Shown piece after piece: positions 13,101-25,700 of a DNA stretch of 64,000 nucleotides; positions within the stretch are counted from its first letter, which is position 1, and every line of letters begins with the position of its first letter. The position numbers were made by a program, and so were the translations under genes. The stretch covers positions 1,280,550 to 1,344,549 of the forward strand of contig ML133474.1 of assembly GCA_003864495.1 (NCBI GenBank). The letters are read 5' to 3'. Under the pieces are notes generated by a model that had not been told where the DNA came from, did not search any database, and saw only the letters and a program-made list of their open reading frames with translations. This DNA comes from Nemopilema nomurai (Eukaryota; Cnidaria; Scyphozoa; Rhizostomeae; Rhizostomatidae).

Positions 13101-16100
13101 TTATAGTCTCTCTATCATTGATTTAAATTGTAATGTCGCTCGGTATTTACAAAACTCTTCCTCTCTTGATTTCCTTTTGCAGACTTGCAGGTAGTTTCGC
13201 AATTTGCTACATCCCCGGCTTGATGGTAAGACATTTGTCATTAACGTCCACTAAATACTGTCACTGTCAGTGCAGCTACCTTTCTCAAAATTGGTAAAAT
13301 CAAGTGATGAGCACTTCTTTCTATTCCTTAATAATAAGCACGGATCTCTTCAACGATACAACACCTTTAGGCTAAAATTTCGACAATAGTCCAGATATCT
13401 GTATAATTTCTTGTAGTTTTGCTGAAGATAGTCCTCTGTTTCTAGAAGCATTTTCTTGTATAATGCATTGTTAACCTACAGGTATCGATATATTCAAACA
13501 CCCTCATGTTATGATCAATTCAATCTATATTGTTCAAAAACGAAGGCTTGAGCCTAACATCATCTTCCCCTTTGCAGTTATTCATACTTTTCAGTGTGCT
13601 TACAAGGTTTCTGGCCTGTCAGGCAAGTATCTATAGGCTTCTTTGTCTCAATGCAATAGATAACTATAGATGACTCAGTGCTTTTCACTTTTAATGTGTC
13701 CTGGCTTGGTAAATACTTTCTAAACTTCCAACATTTTGCATTCCTGGAAGACCGGAATGAATAGTTACAAAGCATGCAATTGAGTTTATTGTAAATGAGC
13801 CAACTTTAAGCGATACAAAGTTAAATACTCTTCTCCACTCAAAAGATTCTAGCCTTGCAGTCAAAGATTCTAGCCTGGCGTGTCAATAAAGCTATCTGTT
13901 CCCTGCTTCGCTTTTTCACAGGCTATTACTTACCCGATTCGGCTCAGTTCTTGCATTCATGGTGAATGGGATGTTCTGCTACCTCTTTATCTACGTCTGC
14001 AATTTTGGAATCAGGTACCATTCCATTAGCAACTATACTACTGAGTTCGTGACAATGTTTTTGTAGCCATTTTTGATTGCATTGATTCATATTAGCCTAT
14101 TTTAACCTATTGACACATATTTTACCTAGTTCTCACCGTTTAGAATAACTCACCACAATTGATATCCTTTTGCCAAGAATATTCCAAAAAAATAAACTTG
14201 AGTTTAACAGCATTCAGGTTTACCTCAGCGTAGAGAACAAGACAATCTTAAGAAGTAATGCAGCAAAGGAAAGTTTTGAATTGACCCTTCTGATCAAACT
14301 CTACTTTGACATCATGTTTGACTTTGTTTTCTTGCAGGGGTGCAGCATTTGCTCTGAACTTGTCATACTTTGCGTTTTGCTTCTTTGTTCTCTTCGTCGT
14401 CCACCAGAACAAGCTACACCATCAAACTTGGCATGGTTTGTTACTCTTTGCTCCTGGTTCATATTCCTTTGCCATTTCATCGTAATCAAAGTCGTCGTTT
14501 CTATCAAAACAGGACATTTACCTTCCTTTAACGATGATCAAAGCCCGTTGTGACCCTTTTTCTCAAATCTTTTAGGTTGGTCTAGACAATGCCTTTTTGA
14601 GTGGAAAGAATATATATTTCTTGGGGTTCCTGCAATCTGCATGATGATAATGGAATGGGTTCTCATTCAGCTTGGCATATTCTTGTTAGGTAATTGCTTC
14701 GTTTACTGTTATGTCGATCTTTGAAATACTATCAGTACTTTGAATACTTCTAGCTTAATGGAAAAAGAAGTTCACAAAATCTGCAACCAAGTGGAAGCCT
14801 AGGATCAAAATGTGAATTTTTCAAGAATTCCTAGAACACAAAACAAGTAAATCTGTTAAACGATTTATCGAACAAGAAATTTTTCATAAACAAATATCTT
14901 ATCACTTCATAGATCCAATCCCTCCTTTCAATTCGATTACCAAGCAAGTCCATATATTTCCTAAGATCTTAGCATTAGAGATGCACTGCCATCGAAATTT
15001 GCTCTTTTAGGAAAAGTTGGAAGGACAGAACAAGCTACTGGTACTGTATCGATTAATTTCAATGGGATGTTTTTTTTCGTAAGTTCAGAAAATTATAGTC
15101 TTTGTTGTTTAAATTTGTTGAGGCATGCTTGTTGTTCAGCAACAAGATATCGTGAGGCATGCTGCTCATTGGTATACAACCGCAACAACATGTCTCGATT
15201 TCATCGTGTTTTACGTAAGCTGCCAAATAGATTGTCTATCAGCCATGTTACCAAGATGCTTTTCTTGCATCTCTCCTTTAGAAAACAAATGCTTCATGAT
15301 ACATTTATGCTTCTAAAAAAATGATCGTTCTTAAAGCTAGGTTAATAAGATTCAATTAATCCTGACAAAACTCTTGAGGTATCGTTTGGCGTTTCAATTG
15401 GCGCTGCTGTCAGAGTTGGCACTTTTCTTGGAGCAGGACGCCATGAAATGGCAAAAGTGACAATGAAGGCTAGCTTGCTGATTTCAGGTAACAAAACAGC
15501 CAGGCTATAAACACTGACTTTTAACAACAAAATTAATCATATTCTTTCTAAGTTTGTATCAGCATTCACTAGATTTTTTACCAAATGGTTATAGCTTGTT
15601 AGTACGTGTTGTTGGACACATTCAAATTTGTCCGATGCAATGTAAGCATGCAATGAATTCAATTTTAAAATTGGGAGGCTTAAAGTGAGATATTTTCTAC
15701 AAGTCTCTGAGTACGGTGTTGTCTTGCATAAGATATTGTGGATTTATAAGCACTACAGTTCAGAAGCCAAAGGTTCATTTACAACTCTCCTGAATTCAGA
15801 GCTGTTTCAGCGAGTTGTCTTATAAGTATGCCATAATCCCTTTATCAAATAACAATTGAGGACTTGATCATTCAAAATAGAACATGTAAGGTTTTTTCTC
15901 CAGGAAGCTGTCTCGTAGTCATATCAAAAATATGTAGCCCTGTTTTCTCCACTTTTCGACTGTTGCAGCTGCAATTACCGTCCCAAGTGCGTTGGCAATG
16001 ATTGGAGCAAGACATGTGATTGGTCATTTGTTTACAAATGATCGGTATGCAATTATTGTACATGTTAATTTTTTTGATTTGTTTTGCGATCAATTGCTGT

Positions 16101-17973
16101 GCATACAATGTAGTCTTAATGTAACAAGTTTTTAAACTGCATTGCAAACCAGTAGGCCTATTTCTGGCTATATGCTGTCAATTTGAAATGCAAATATAAT
16201 CAGAAGTTTCAATCGAAGCGATTCAAGTCAAAGAATTATTGTACGCTGAACTGGTGCAGACATATTTCAGGTATCATTTATGACTGATTAATTCTAATTG
16301 ATCTTTTCTAATGTCTGTTTAGCGCTGTGGCTGAATTAGAATCAAAGGACGCCTTGTTTTTGGGTCCACAGGTGGTTTTCGATGGACTTCAGGTAGAATT
16401 TTCCATTACTTCACTTTTTCTTTCCCTTATATATCACCTTCCTCTCTTAATTCTACAGGAAATTTATTTTTCCTTTCTACAAGCAAATGTCTTTTGTTAT
16501 GGTATTACAAGGAAGTTAATATTAGTTGCTCAAAGTCTTTCTTCCAAAAGCTCAATATTCCCCGTACTTTACGCTTCCAATTGCGCATAGCTTCCTATCG
16601 TTAAAACTGTGCACATCTTCTGTACCCCCTTTCTAAACCAACCATTATTTCTTCCAAAGTCTCATCTACACCATTCGATTGTTGCATAGTTTATCCACAT
16701 CATTTCAACAATCTCATTGCCGTCAGTTTTCTACAGTTCCACACAAAAACATTTGCACTCTTTTAACTGCCGTCCTCTCTTAACTCTCGTAATCGAATTT
16801 AGTTTTCCTTTCCACAAGCATTGAAAGGGGCTTTAGGACTATTATTTAGATTATTCAAAAAATGCACATGCATTTGGCTGTCTTGTCATTCAGATGCGGG
16901 ATCGTTTTCTACATATTGTGTTATGGATTTCTTTCTCCTTTTCAAATCTCAAAGTCTAGTGAAAAATGAAACACTGACTGATTTACATTTTTTTTAAGAT
17001 TAAAGTTACAATTCTTCAATCGTTAATGTGATATTTCAAACAATTTTCAGGTCATTGAAATTGAAATTATCTTATTTCGAAGGCGATACTGATGGGGATA
17101 GCTCGTGGGATTGGTTATCAAAAATATGGCGCATTCATCAATTTCGTCGCTTTCATTTTCATTGGAGTGCCTCTTCTTCTGGTTTTATTCTACGAAGCAC
17201 ACATGGCTTTATTTGGTAACTTGGCTGGATCCATTAATTTTCGTTTTGATATTTTCTATTGTGAGAAAACGGTAAAAAGCAACCAGAAGATTATTCCACG
17301 TATTATTTGTCAATTCTGATCAATTTCTTTCAGCTGTTCGTGTTGCAGTGCTTGCTGGTGTCTGTTTTCAAGTAAGTTGAAGTTGACAAAACTAAACTAT
17401 GGTAGCAGCTTATTTGAATGAAAATTATTATACTATATTGTAACAGACCATAGTCCCTTTGTCCATCACCATTTAGTGTCATTAGCTTGCATATAATTAC
17501 CAACACGGCAAGAGGCATGTTTTATAAATGTCAAAATTCACAAGACCAGTCCACAATGAACATAATTTTACTTCCTTCAGGTACTTGGACTATCAATTTT
17601 GCTTTACAAATCTGACTGGACAGCACTTTCAAGTGTGGTAAGCTCACTAGAAAATGATATTCTGCTTTCTTTGTTGGATAAATAAATCTTAAAATTTAAG
17701 AGAGAGGAAAGGCGCCGTGTCGAGAATGTTGTGTTCAATGATTCTTGCTGCTGCAAGTTCTTTATTTGAAAAACAATTTGGAAATCTTGGAATAAGAACG
17801 TAACTACTACAATTTTTAATTTATAAGCTCCCATTGATTTTTATTAATTATCACTTAGGCAAATGAGAGGGGCCGTATTTCCTTAGAAAGGAGCCTGTCC
17901 GAGATTGCAGAAGATGCTTTGAAACTCAAAGGTAACTTTATCATTCTCAGAAATATGTTTCCAGCCTATTTAG

Positions 17974-18023
<50 letters not shown>

Positions 18024-18385
18024 TATATGTATGAGTTCTATTTCTTATACTATCAGGCAATCTGTACTTATGATTATAGCCAAAGACTCATGTCAGAAAA
18101 AGTCCCACTATAACATTATGAAGAATCCTCCCAGCATTTGCACTTAGAAGCCAATATGAAGATTTTTATGGCATCAATGCTTAACGTCAGCTTTTCATTT
18201 CAGACTGTCAAGTTAATGATTCAGACGAGAGTGAAGGCTTCTTGCAAGATAGAGAATCAGAGAATCTAAAGGCAAAGGATTCGACGAAAACTCCTTCCGA
18301 GGCAGACACATTGGTTAAAGTACTAACTGTGTGTTTTTTCTTTTCGTTAGTTCTAGCTTCGCTATTAACGAAAATATATCTTTGA
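10141..18385 (+). pseudogene. MATE family transporter, copy B (frame broken)
   Basis: Sixteen exons: 10141-10177, 12477-12917, 13183-13225, 13578-13622, 13922-14014, 14338-14435, 14576-14689, 15011-15078, 15379-15487, 15969-16044, 16323-16392, 17083-17215, 17334-17371, 17581-17637, 17859-17931, 18204-18385. Exon 1 is an ATG exon ending in phase 1 at a GTATGT donor, aligned with exon 1 of C. Two lesions stand out against C. One base is missing near 12899 in the conserved GQDK segment at the end of exon 2, so the frame meets TGA at the end of exon 3. Exon 5 is 93 nt instead of 98, missing five bases after its TTACCC. The two indels sum to six, so the frame is restored after exon 5. Splice sites remain, and intron 4 has a GC donor (13623). 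Exons 6-16 still code normal MATE sequence with Glu at position 273 and Asp at 389. Sequencing indels are the main alternative to a true pseudogene. Intron 1 (10178-12476) holds nothing recognised. Confidence 0.8.
17974..18030. repeat. (CA)n/(TA)n microsatellite in copy B intron 15
   Basis: A short CA run passes into a TA dinucleotide run about 45 bp long, with a C interruption near 18019. The matching intron of copy C (31600-31615) has no array, so it expanded after the B/C duplication or was lost from C. Confidence 0.95.
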
Positions 18386-20860
18386 TTAGGAGCTAGTTAG
18401 CTTTCTCATCAAAATTGTCTTCATTCATGATCTCTGATATGATCTTGAATATATCCTCTTCTTTTCTTGCATGGCCGAATTCAATATTCCTTATAGGCTT
18501 CTGAAGGACAATTTATAAGTGATTGTAATTAATATTGCATTTTATATTGACCAATCCTTTTTGGCCTTGTAAGTCTTGTTCTTTGCCCCTTATAGAGTGG
18601 CAATTTCTTTTTCGTGAACCGTTCTCTAAGAAAGAGTATTCCGTTTTTCTTGCTGTTATAATACAGCTTGATCACAATTTTAAGACAATTTTAAGACAAT
18701 TTTAAGACAATTTTAAGACAATTTTAAGACAATTTTAAGACAATTTTAAGACAATTTTAAGACAATTTTAAGACAATTTTAAGACAATTTTAAGACAATT
18801 ATAAGACAATTTTAAGACAATTTTAAGACAATTTTAAGACAACTGCATTTTGTTGGAACACTCATCTCATTATACTTATTACACCAGTCGTCTTTACTGA
18901 AAAGCAAGCTCCTCCCTTGCCCAGCCCAATCAAGAAATGCTTGCAAAGACACGAAAGTGTGAACAAACTTCTGTCGATTGCATTATAACTGATCTACTGA
19001 TTTCACCTGAAAGAGGCTTGCTTTTTAGGGGTATGTCTTTTGCTGAAAATTTCACCTTTATCAATGCATCATTAGCTGCAGAAAGACACAGGACATAAAC
19101 AGATACTACATTGTGTAGCTAGATGACGGGAAACCGAAAGTATTATTGTCTCTATCAAAAAAGCTAGAGAGGCTCCGAGCAGATACTGAGCAAGCTTTAA
19201 ACGCGACTATTACAAAGGTATAATTTTTGCGCTTCACCGGCAATGCTAAAAACAATCAGGAGAATCTGTGACAATGCTAATTTTCTCAGCAAACGGATAA
19301 TAATTAGAGATGAACTGATGCATGCAAAGGTGGTAAACATTTGGAAAGTTGGTCGGTAAATGTTACGGATTATTGGTTGATGTGTATACTGGCTTTATAC
19401 CTCATTTGCTTAAAATCGACAAAATCATATTGATAAAAAGCTGAAAATTCGCAGTATACAACCGTAAAAAAATGAGCTTATTATGTCAAATGCCTGAGAG
19501 ATTTGCTGGGTTCAGCGGCTTAGAACTTACTCTCTAGTGTTCTGGTGAAAATTATCTCTGGAGAAGAGGGCACGAATGGTGAAAGTAGCATCAACGATGT
19601 CTGAAAATCAGCAAGGTTTGTTTTGTCACTAATCTTCTCTTATCGAAAAGACTTTGAAATGATAACGTAACTAATACTTGTTTTCAATAGATTGTATATT
19701 AGCTAAGTAACTGTAATTTGCGTTTGGACAAACGTAAAAAGTGAACTGGCCGCTTTTGGCTAATATATATTTTGAGCCCACGAAAGAGGAGTTCAGCTTG
19801 GTATCACGCTAATGCACAGGCCAGTAGAGGACTCCGTACCAAGAATGTGTCACGCTTTACTGTCGCCACGGCAACCAATTATTAAGGACCCCTAAAACCG
19901 TCCTTTAACTTTGCGAGATCTGTGGTAAGGATTCGCTTAATCCTTAACATATTTGGCATTCTCCGTAGATATATTAGGACCAAAAGCCTCGCCCTCTAAG
20001 AAATGGAGCTTCGAGAAAACCTGACATTTTTGCTGGAGAGCGGCAACAATATCAAAATGTCAAAATTTTCGTAAGAGGGAATAAAAATACCCTCTCGTGG
20101 ATCCACGGAGAAATTACACTGTTGGTGATGTGGGATAAGGCGCCATTGGCAAGCTTACATCCAGAGCCCCAGTAAGGTTTAAAAGTTTATCTCCGAGGGA
20201 AGGCATAGCAGACTGATTGCAAATTGTTTGATCGAGAAACGGATTCTCGTTTGGTAAAAGGTTTGCGTGGCTGACATCAACGTAAAAAGTGTAGGGGTTG
20301 ATATCCCTCTTTGGTTGCTGCTGTCAAGAGCGAATTGGATTGACCAATGAGAATACATCCCTAGTCAGAATATAATGCGCATGCACAGCGGCCTCGATGC
20401 GGAGGGATGAAGAATTGAGAGGTATTTATCTGAAACCGCTAATTTGGTGGTATTGAATAATTTCCCACAGTTGGCTTTTAGTAACTTGAAGTTCTAGCTT
20501 TAGCCTTTTGCCAATTTTTCACGATGTGATATTTACCACTATTCCTGCTGCTAGACTGAATGCACAATTTAGATCCATTTCCACCTCATCAAATTGAGAC
20601 ATGAACCTCGCAAACAGATGGGAAATGTTTTCTTTTCATTTCAAATTTGTTTCAAGAATCCTGCGAAAGTTTTTTAGGCATAAATCTTTCTTTTACTATA
20701 CCCAGAGAGTGTGACATCCCTGTTGTGTTGGAGAACCCATTGATGGTTGAATATTTCATTCGGATGAGTGAATCCTTGTGAGTTCAATACCATTATTTTG
20801 TCACTAAAGGCCAGAGAATATGTGAGCTACGGATTGAAGAGTCGCCAGGTACATACAGCG
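18386..20860. other. Spacer between MATE copies B and C
   Basis: Downstream of the B stop, sequence to about 19855 aligns with the 3' flank of copy C (31969 to about 33855), so the duplicated block includes this spacer. It carries an 11-bp minisatellite (18674-18842). From about 19860 to 20860 the sequence is not shared with C and shows no recognisable gene. The right end should contain the promoter of copy C. Confidence 0.6.
18674..18842. repeat. 11-bp minisatellite, 15 copies
   Basis: Fifteen full, perfectly phased copies of ACAATTTTAAG, one of which (18795-18805) has a T-to-A change, then a partial copy. At the aligned place downstream of copy C only a single GACAATT-like stretch is present near 32276, so the array is specific to the B flank. 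Confidence 0.97.
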
Positions 20861-21270
20861 ATGGTCAGAACTGGACAAGGTATGTTTCGATACATTACAT
20901 GCAACCGGGCATGTTCCTAGATGCACTTTTCGAATAAATTTGTGGGAGGCGCAAATTCAAACAGCTGTCACATTAAATAAAGGATATTCCTTGCGAAGGA
21001 TATTCCTTTCACGACCTCTCTTCGCTATCAATCTTGTTAATGGGCAAACTCCGGTAAGAAAATGTTTGGGTGTAAAATGTACGTTAACTTCCGCTGTTTC
21101 TGTTTATAAGAAGCTTGATTGGCCAAGACCAGGAAAGTCATCATCTATCTGTAGTCTACTTCTTCTTCAAGTGCCTTGTCCTTTAAGGACGTTGACGATC
21201 GTAGACCTCCAGTTCAAACTATCTTTAGTTGTCATCAGCAAAACCTGGCTCTCTACCTTCATCCATTTAC

Positions 21271-22150
21271 TTAAGCTGGTAATGTAAGTAAGTCTTTGCC
21301 TTCCCCTGGCCCTTTCCCTTCGATCTCCCTAGTCACACTAAGATGCACTAACACTTCCTTGCGCATAACATGCCCCAAAAATTCGAGTTGCCTCTTCCGG
21401 ATCGCCCTCAGAAGGGTGCGCTTAGTCCCTGCCCTCTCGAGAACCTGATCATGCGTTTTCTTCTCTATCCAAGATATTCTTAACATTCTCCTATAGAACC
21501 ACATCTTTTCTCCATTGCTTGGGATATCGTCCACCACTCGCTACCATATTTGAGGATGGATAACACATAGCAGTTCAGCATCCTAATCCTGAGTGACATG
21601 GATATCTTGTTATTTTTAAAAATACTTCCTATTCTTTCAAATGCCTCTTTTGCCATCCCAATTGGCTTTCTGATTTCAGGTTCACAAATACCATCCGATG
21701 TTATCGTACTACCAAGATAGTTAAATTTATCTACTTGCTTTGCAGGTCTGTTATCAATGACTAAATTACATTGTTTTGGTGTGTGGTCTTTGCTAATAAC
21801 TATACATTCAGTCTTTTTGCAGTTTATTGACAAACCATACCCTTTACTAGTATCTACAACTTTATCTAATATTTCTTGAAGCTTTTCTTGTGATCCCGCA
21901 ATAAATGCTGTGTCGTCCGCATATTTTAAGTTGTTAGCATTTTTCCCCCCAACAGCTACCCCTTGAAATGGTGCTTTTTTTCTGAGAATAAGACAAAGAA
22001 AGAATCCTAGGAAGAATGAGATCCTTGAACCTAGCATTCTTGGCACAACCATCAACCACCCACGAAATGGTCGTGTAAGCTTTTTCTCCCCATAGCCAAG
22101 TAGCGTAAAGATCAATAAATCTTTGTTTAGACACCATTGTCTGTTCATAA
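21271..22150 (-). mobile_element. LINE fragment 1 (reverse transcriptase C-terminal half)
   Basis: Minus-strand sequence codes the later part of a non-LTR reverse transcriptase. The polymerase box YADDT is near 21920, followed by LSINCKKTE, then FNYLGSTIT, and a C-terminal region with YGSEWWT and FYRRMLRISW. The frame breaks near 21500, where the reading moves to the overlapping frame 21271-21537. The endonuclease and most RT fingers are missing, so this is a 5'-truncated, dead copy. It lies antisense in intron 1 of MATE copy C. The 3' end may reach down to about 21130. The RTE-like clade is suggested by the C-terminal pattern but not established. Confidence 0.8.
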
Positions 22151-23499
22151 ATAAACGTCAGAAGCTGGTCACTGGTTACTTTGTCCTACAACTCGAAAAC
22201 AAGGCAGTAGTTTGTGATTCATGAAAATGATTTGCGTAACAGTGGCGTACCCTGAGCGTAAGAAGAGGATTTTTACCAGATGGTTAACCATTTTGAGAAT
22301 AGCGCCTCGCATTCCCATCATGGCCAAACAGAACATCGAACATAAAATTTTTTAATAATATATCACATGTTTTACTATAGCCATATCGATACGTTTGTTA
22401 CCAAGGGTGAAACAAAATGTTGCAAAGCCCTAAAGAATCTTCTATCCAAAGGAATTTGTCAATCAATTATTGCGTGTGAGTCAATCAGCGCATTGGTCGC
22501 TCAAAAGTTGCACCCCCATTTTTATCCAATTATAATTTTAAAATTCGGCAAACCCGTGAGAATTAGGTATTGGTTAATTCTATACCACACAAATTGAAAG
22601 TAAAAGATTTATTTAAATCAATAAGAGTACAATCTCTGAGCTGATTAACATTGTCAGATCTTCTATAACGATTTAATGGTCCAAATTATGATAGCATTCT
22701 GATAAACTGCATGCATGTGGAAATGGTACCCTAAAATGGCCAACCCCCTTACCTTCTATATTTGAGAATGTTTCAATAAACATTCCTCATTGAGTACCTT
22801 CGCCTGCACTCCACCACCTGAAATTTGAAATGCATTTATGCAATCATCTCATGCCCTTCTACCTGTATAAGCAAACAGTCAATGTCTTCTTCTACTTGTT
22901 TGAATCCATACTTTGAATACTCCTGCTGGGATACAATTCAGCTAGGGCATGCGGATCGGCAACTCAGTAATTGGTCATGCGACTTTGCTTCCTTTTCTAC
23001 GCTCTATGTTGTAAATGAAAATATGGAGCAATCACTAAACAGCATGATAGATTATTCACTGATACAACCATCCACTTTATATTCCTGTAAGCGAGGAGGT
23101 TATGATTTTCCTTACATACATGTTGGCCATAACTTGGTATTCGGCACGCAATATACACTTTACGCAATTTTTAAAAGAAGTCATCCCTTACGTCCCCCCT
23201 TTCTAACAATGCTGGATCCGGCACTGGAGGTTGTGATTTTCTTACATACAAGCTGGCTATATCTTGATATGTTACTTCACTACGGCAAAAGGGAGTGCCA
23301 TATTAATGATGACGCTTTTTCAATTCTAATTTCTTAATGCATTGGAATTCATTACTGAATTTGTTCACTCCATTCTATTCTAAGAGACCGCGGAAACTTA
23401 GTTCTTTCAGGCTGAAAAACGTTTTTTAAGCTGACGCTCCTTGTGGTATGCAAACGACGGAAGATGACAAAAACGCAGAATAAAATGAATAGTCAGCTG

Positions 23500-25700
23500 T
23501 TAATTCAGAGGCACTGGAGGGTTGTAAGAAGCGCACATGATTGTTCTTTCATTCATCTTCAGCCTTAGCCCGAGTTGGGCCGTTGACTCCCATTGGCCGC
23601 CGCCTCCGCGCACAACCTCCTCCAGCTTCTCCGATCTTTTGTCTTCTGTCTTGCTTCTGCCAGTTTGCACCCGAGCCACTCGCCGATGTCTTGTATCCAA
23701 GTGCGTCTCGGTCGACCTCTTCCTCGTTCTCCAGGTGCGCGACCTTGGATCACCGTCAGCGCGAGGTTTTGTTGTTCTGGGTGTCTGTGGATGTGTCCGT
23801 AGAACTTGAGTTTTCTCAATTTTGCGCATTCAAGAAAAGGTGTTTGACGCCCCACATGTCCCTCAATTTCTTCCAGCACTGATACGTTGGTTCTGTGGTC
23901 GGTGTACTTGATTCGTAGGAGACGTCTATAGCATCGCATTTCAAAAGCGTTTATCTGTCGTTCAACTTTGAGAGAGAAGATCCAGGATTCGCTTCCATAA
24001 AGAAGCGTGGACAGCACCATCGCTCGTAGGAACTTTATTTTGCTTTGAGTCGTGATGGTTCGATCCGTCCAGATGTTCGTTAGCTTGGTCAGAGACTGTG
24101 TTGCAATTGCGATTCTGGTTTTGATTTACCTGTCGATTTTGTTCCCCGCTGTCAGTATTCCACCAAGATATCGAAATTCCTTCACTTCGTCAAGGGCGAC
24201 TCCGCCTACCATGATGGGCTGGGTGAGGCTAGGGTTGTCTTTGCTTGATATGAGGATTTTGCTCTTTGGTGCGCTGATCTCCATGCCAAATTTTCGGGAC
24301 ATGTTGTCTAAGCGGTTCGTCAGTTCTCTGAGATCTTCTTCGTAGCTTGCTATAGGGTCGATGTCGTCTGCAAATCGCAGGTTATTGATTACTTTTCCGC
24401 CAATTTTGATTCCAATTTGTTGAACTTCCTCGGGTAGTGCCTCGCTTAGAATTTCTTCAAGAAAGATGTTGAAGAGTGCCGGTGACAATATACACCCTTG
24501 TCTGACGCCGATTTCAGTTCTGAAGAAGCTGCTTTGGGCGTTGTTTACTCTCACCGCGCTTTCAGCGTTCTGGTACAGAGATTTGATTGCTCTTATTAGT
24601 TCTGGATCAATCCCGTGTTTGCTTAGCACCTTCCATAGGGCATCATGCCACACTTTGTCAAAAGCCTTTTTAAAGTCAATGAAGTTGTGGAAGATCTCTT
24701 GCTGATGTTCGATATATTTCTCGCAGATCAATCTCAGGTTGTTTATCTGTTCGACTGTACTTCTTCCTTCCATGAAGCCTGCCTGTTCCTCTCTGATAAC
24801 CGTGTTGATGATGTTTCTAATTCTTTTGTGGATGACATTTAGAAGCACCTTGCTTGGGTGACTGATGAGACTGATGGTCCTAAAGTTATCACACGTGTTC
24901 GCGTTTGCTTTCTTGGGGATTGGAATTACAATTGACTGAGTCCATTGGCGCGGCCATTTACCTGTTTCTAACACTTTGTTACACATCTTGTGAAGCACCT
25001 TTTTCAATTCTTCTCCTCCACACTTGATAGTTTCTGCTGTTATGTTGTCGATTCCTGGTGATTTGTTGGTCTTCAACTTCTTTATGCTGTCCTCTATTTC
25101 TGATTCCAGGATGGGTAGGTGTTCTCTGACTGAAGGTTCTTCGACGTTAAGACGTTCTGGGAGGAGGTCCGGATCGTTGTCTCCTTTCTGATACAGTTCC
25201 TTTGAGTATTCGTACCATCTTTCCGCGATTTCTTCCTTTCCGGATAGCAAGTTTCCATCTTTGTCCTTTACAAGTCCGCAGCTGGGTTGCAAGGTTTTCG
25301 TCAGTTCCTTCACCATGTTATATGCCTCTCTGGAGTTTCCTTGTGCTAGTTTGGTTTCCAGGTCCTCCGCCATTTTTGTTGTCCACTCATTTTTCGCTTT
25401 CTGCGTGAGTTTCTTGACTTTCTTGTTCGCAGTTCTGTACGCTTTTAAGCTGTCTTCATTTTCAAACCTTTTGCCTTTCAATGATCGTCTCTCGTCACAG
25501 GAGTCTATAACTTCGTTGGTTACCCAGGGAGCCTTCTTTCTTTTTCTCTTCCCCAACACTTTCTCTGACACTTCGTTCATAACCGCAGTAAATCCATCTG
25601 CCAGGTCTTGGACATCGTGTAGCAGTAACAGAGGTGCCATCTTTCCTCCTATCTCTACTTGAAACTCCTTTGCTACATCATGTATCATGTATCTTTGCAT
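23500..25700 (-). mobile_element. LINE fragment 2 (RTE-like reverse transcriptase)
   Basis: The longest open frame in the window: 524 codons on minus (25700-24126), continued after small frame breaks by 24020-23565. It contains the RT core: KTNKSPGIDNI, then IPIPKKAN, EEQAGFMEGRST, catalytic FIDFKKAFDKV, GVRQGCILSP, and FADDI where many relatives have YADDT. After that come YLGGILTAG, YGSESWIFS and RRLLRIKYTDH, and a basic GRGRPRRTW segment. The endonuclease domain is absent, so the copy is 5'-truncated at about 25700. It sits antisense in intron 1 of MATE copy C, ending about 240 bp before exon 2. Its long open frame suggests it is younger than fragment 1. Confidence 0.88.
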
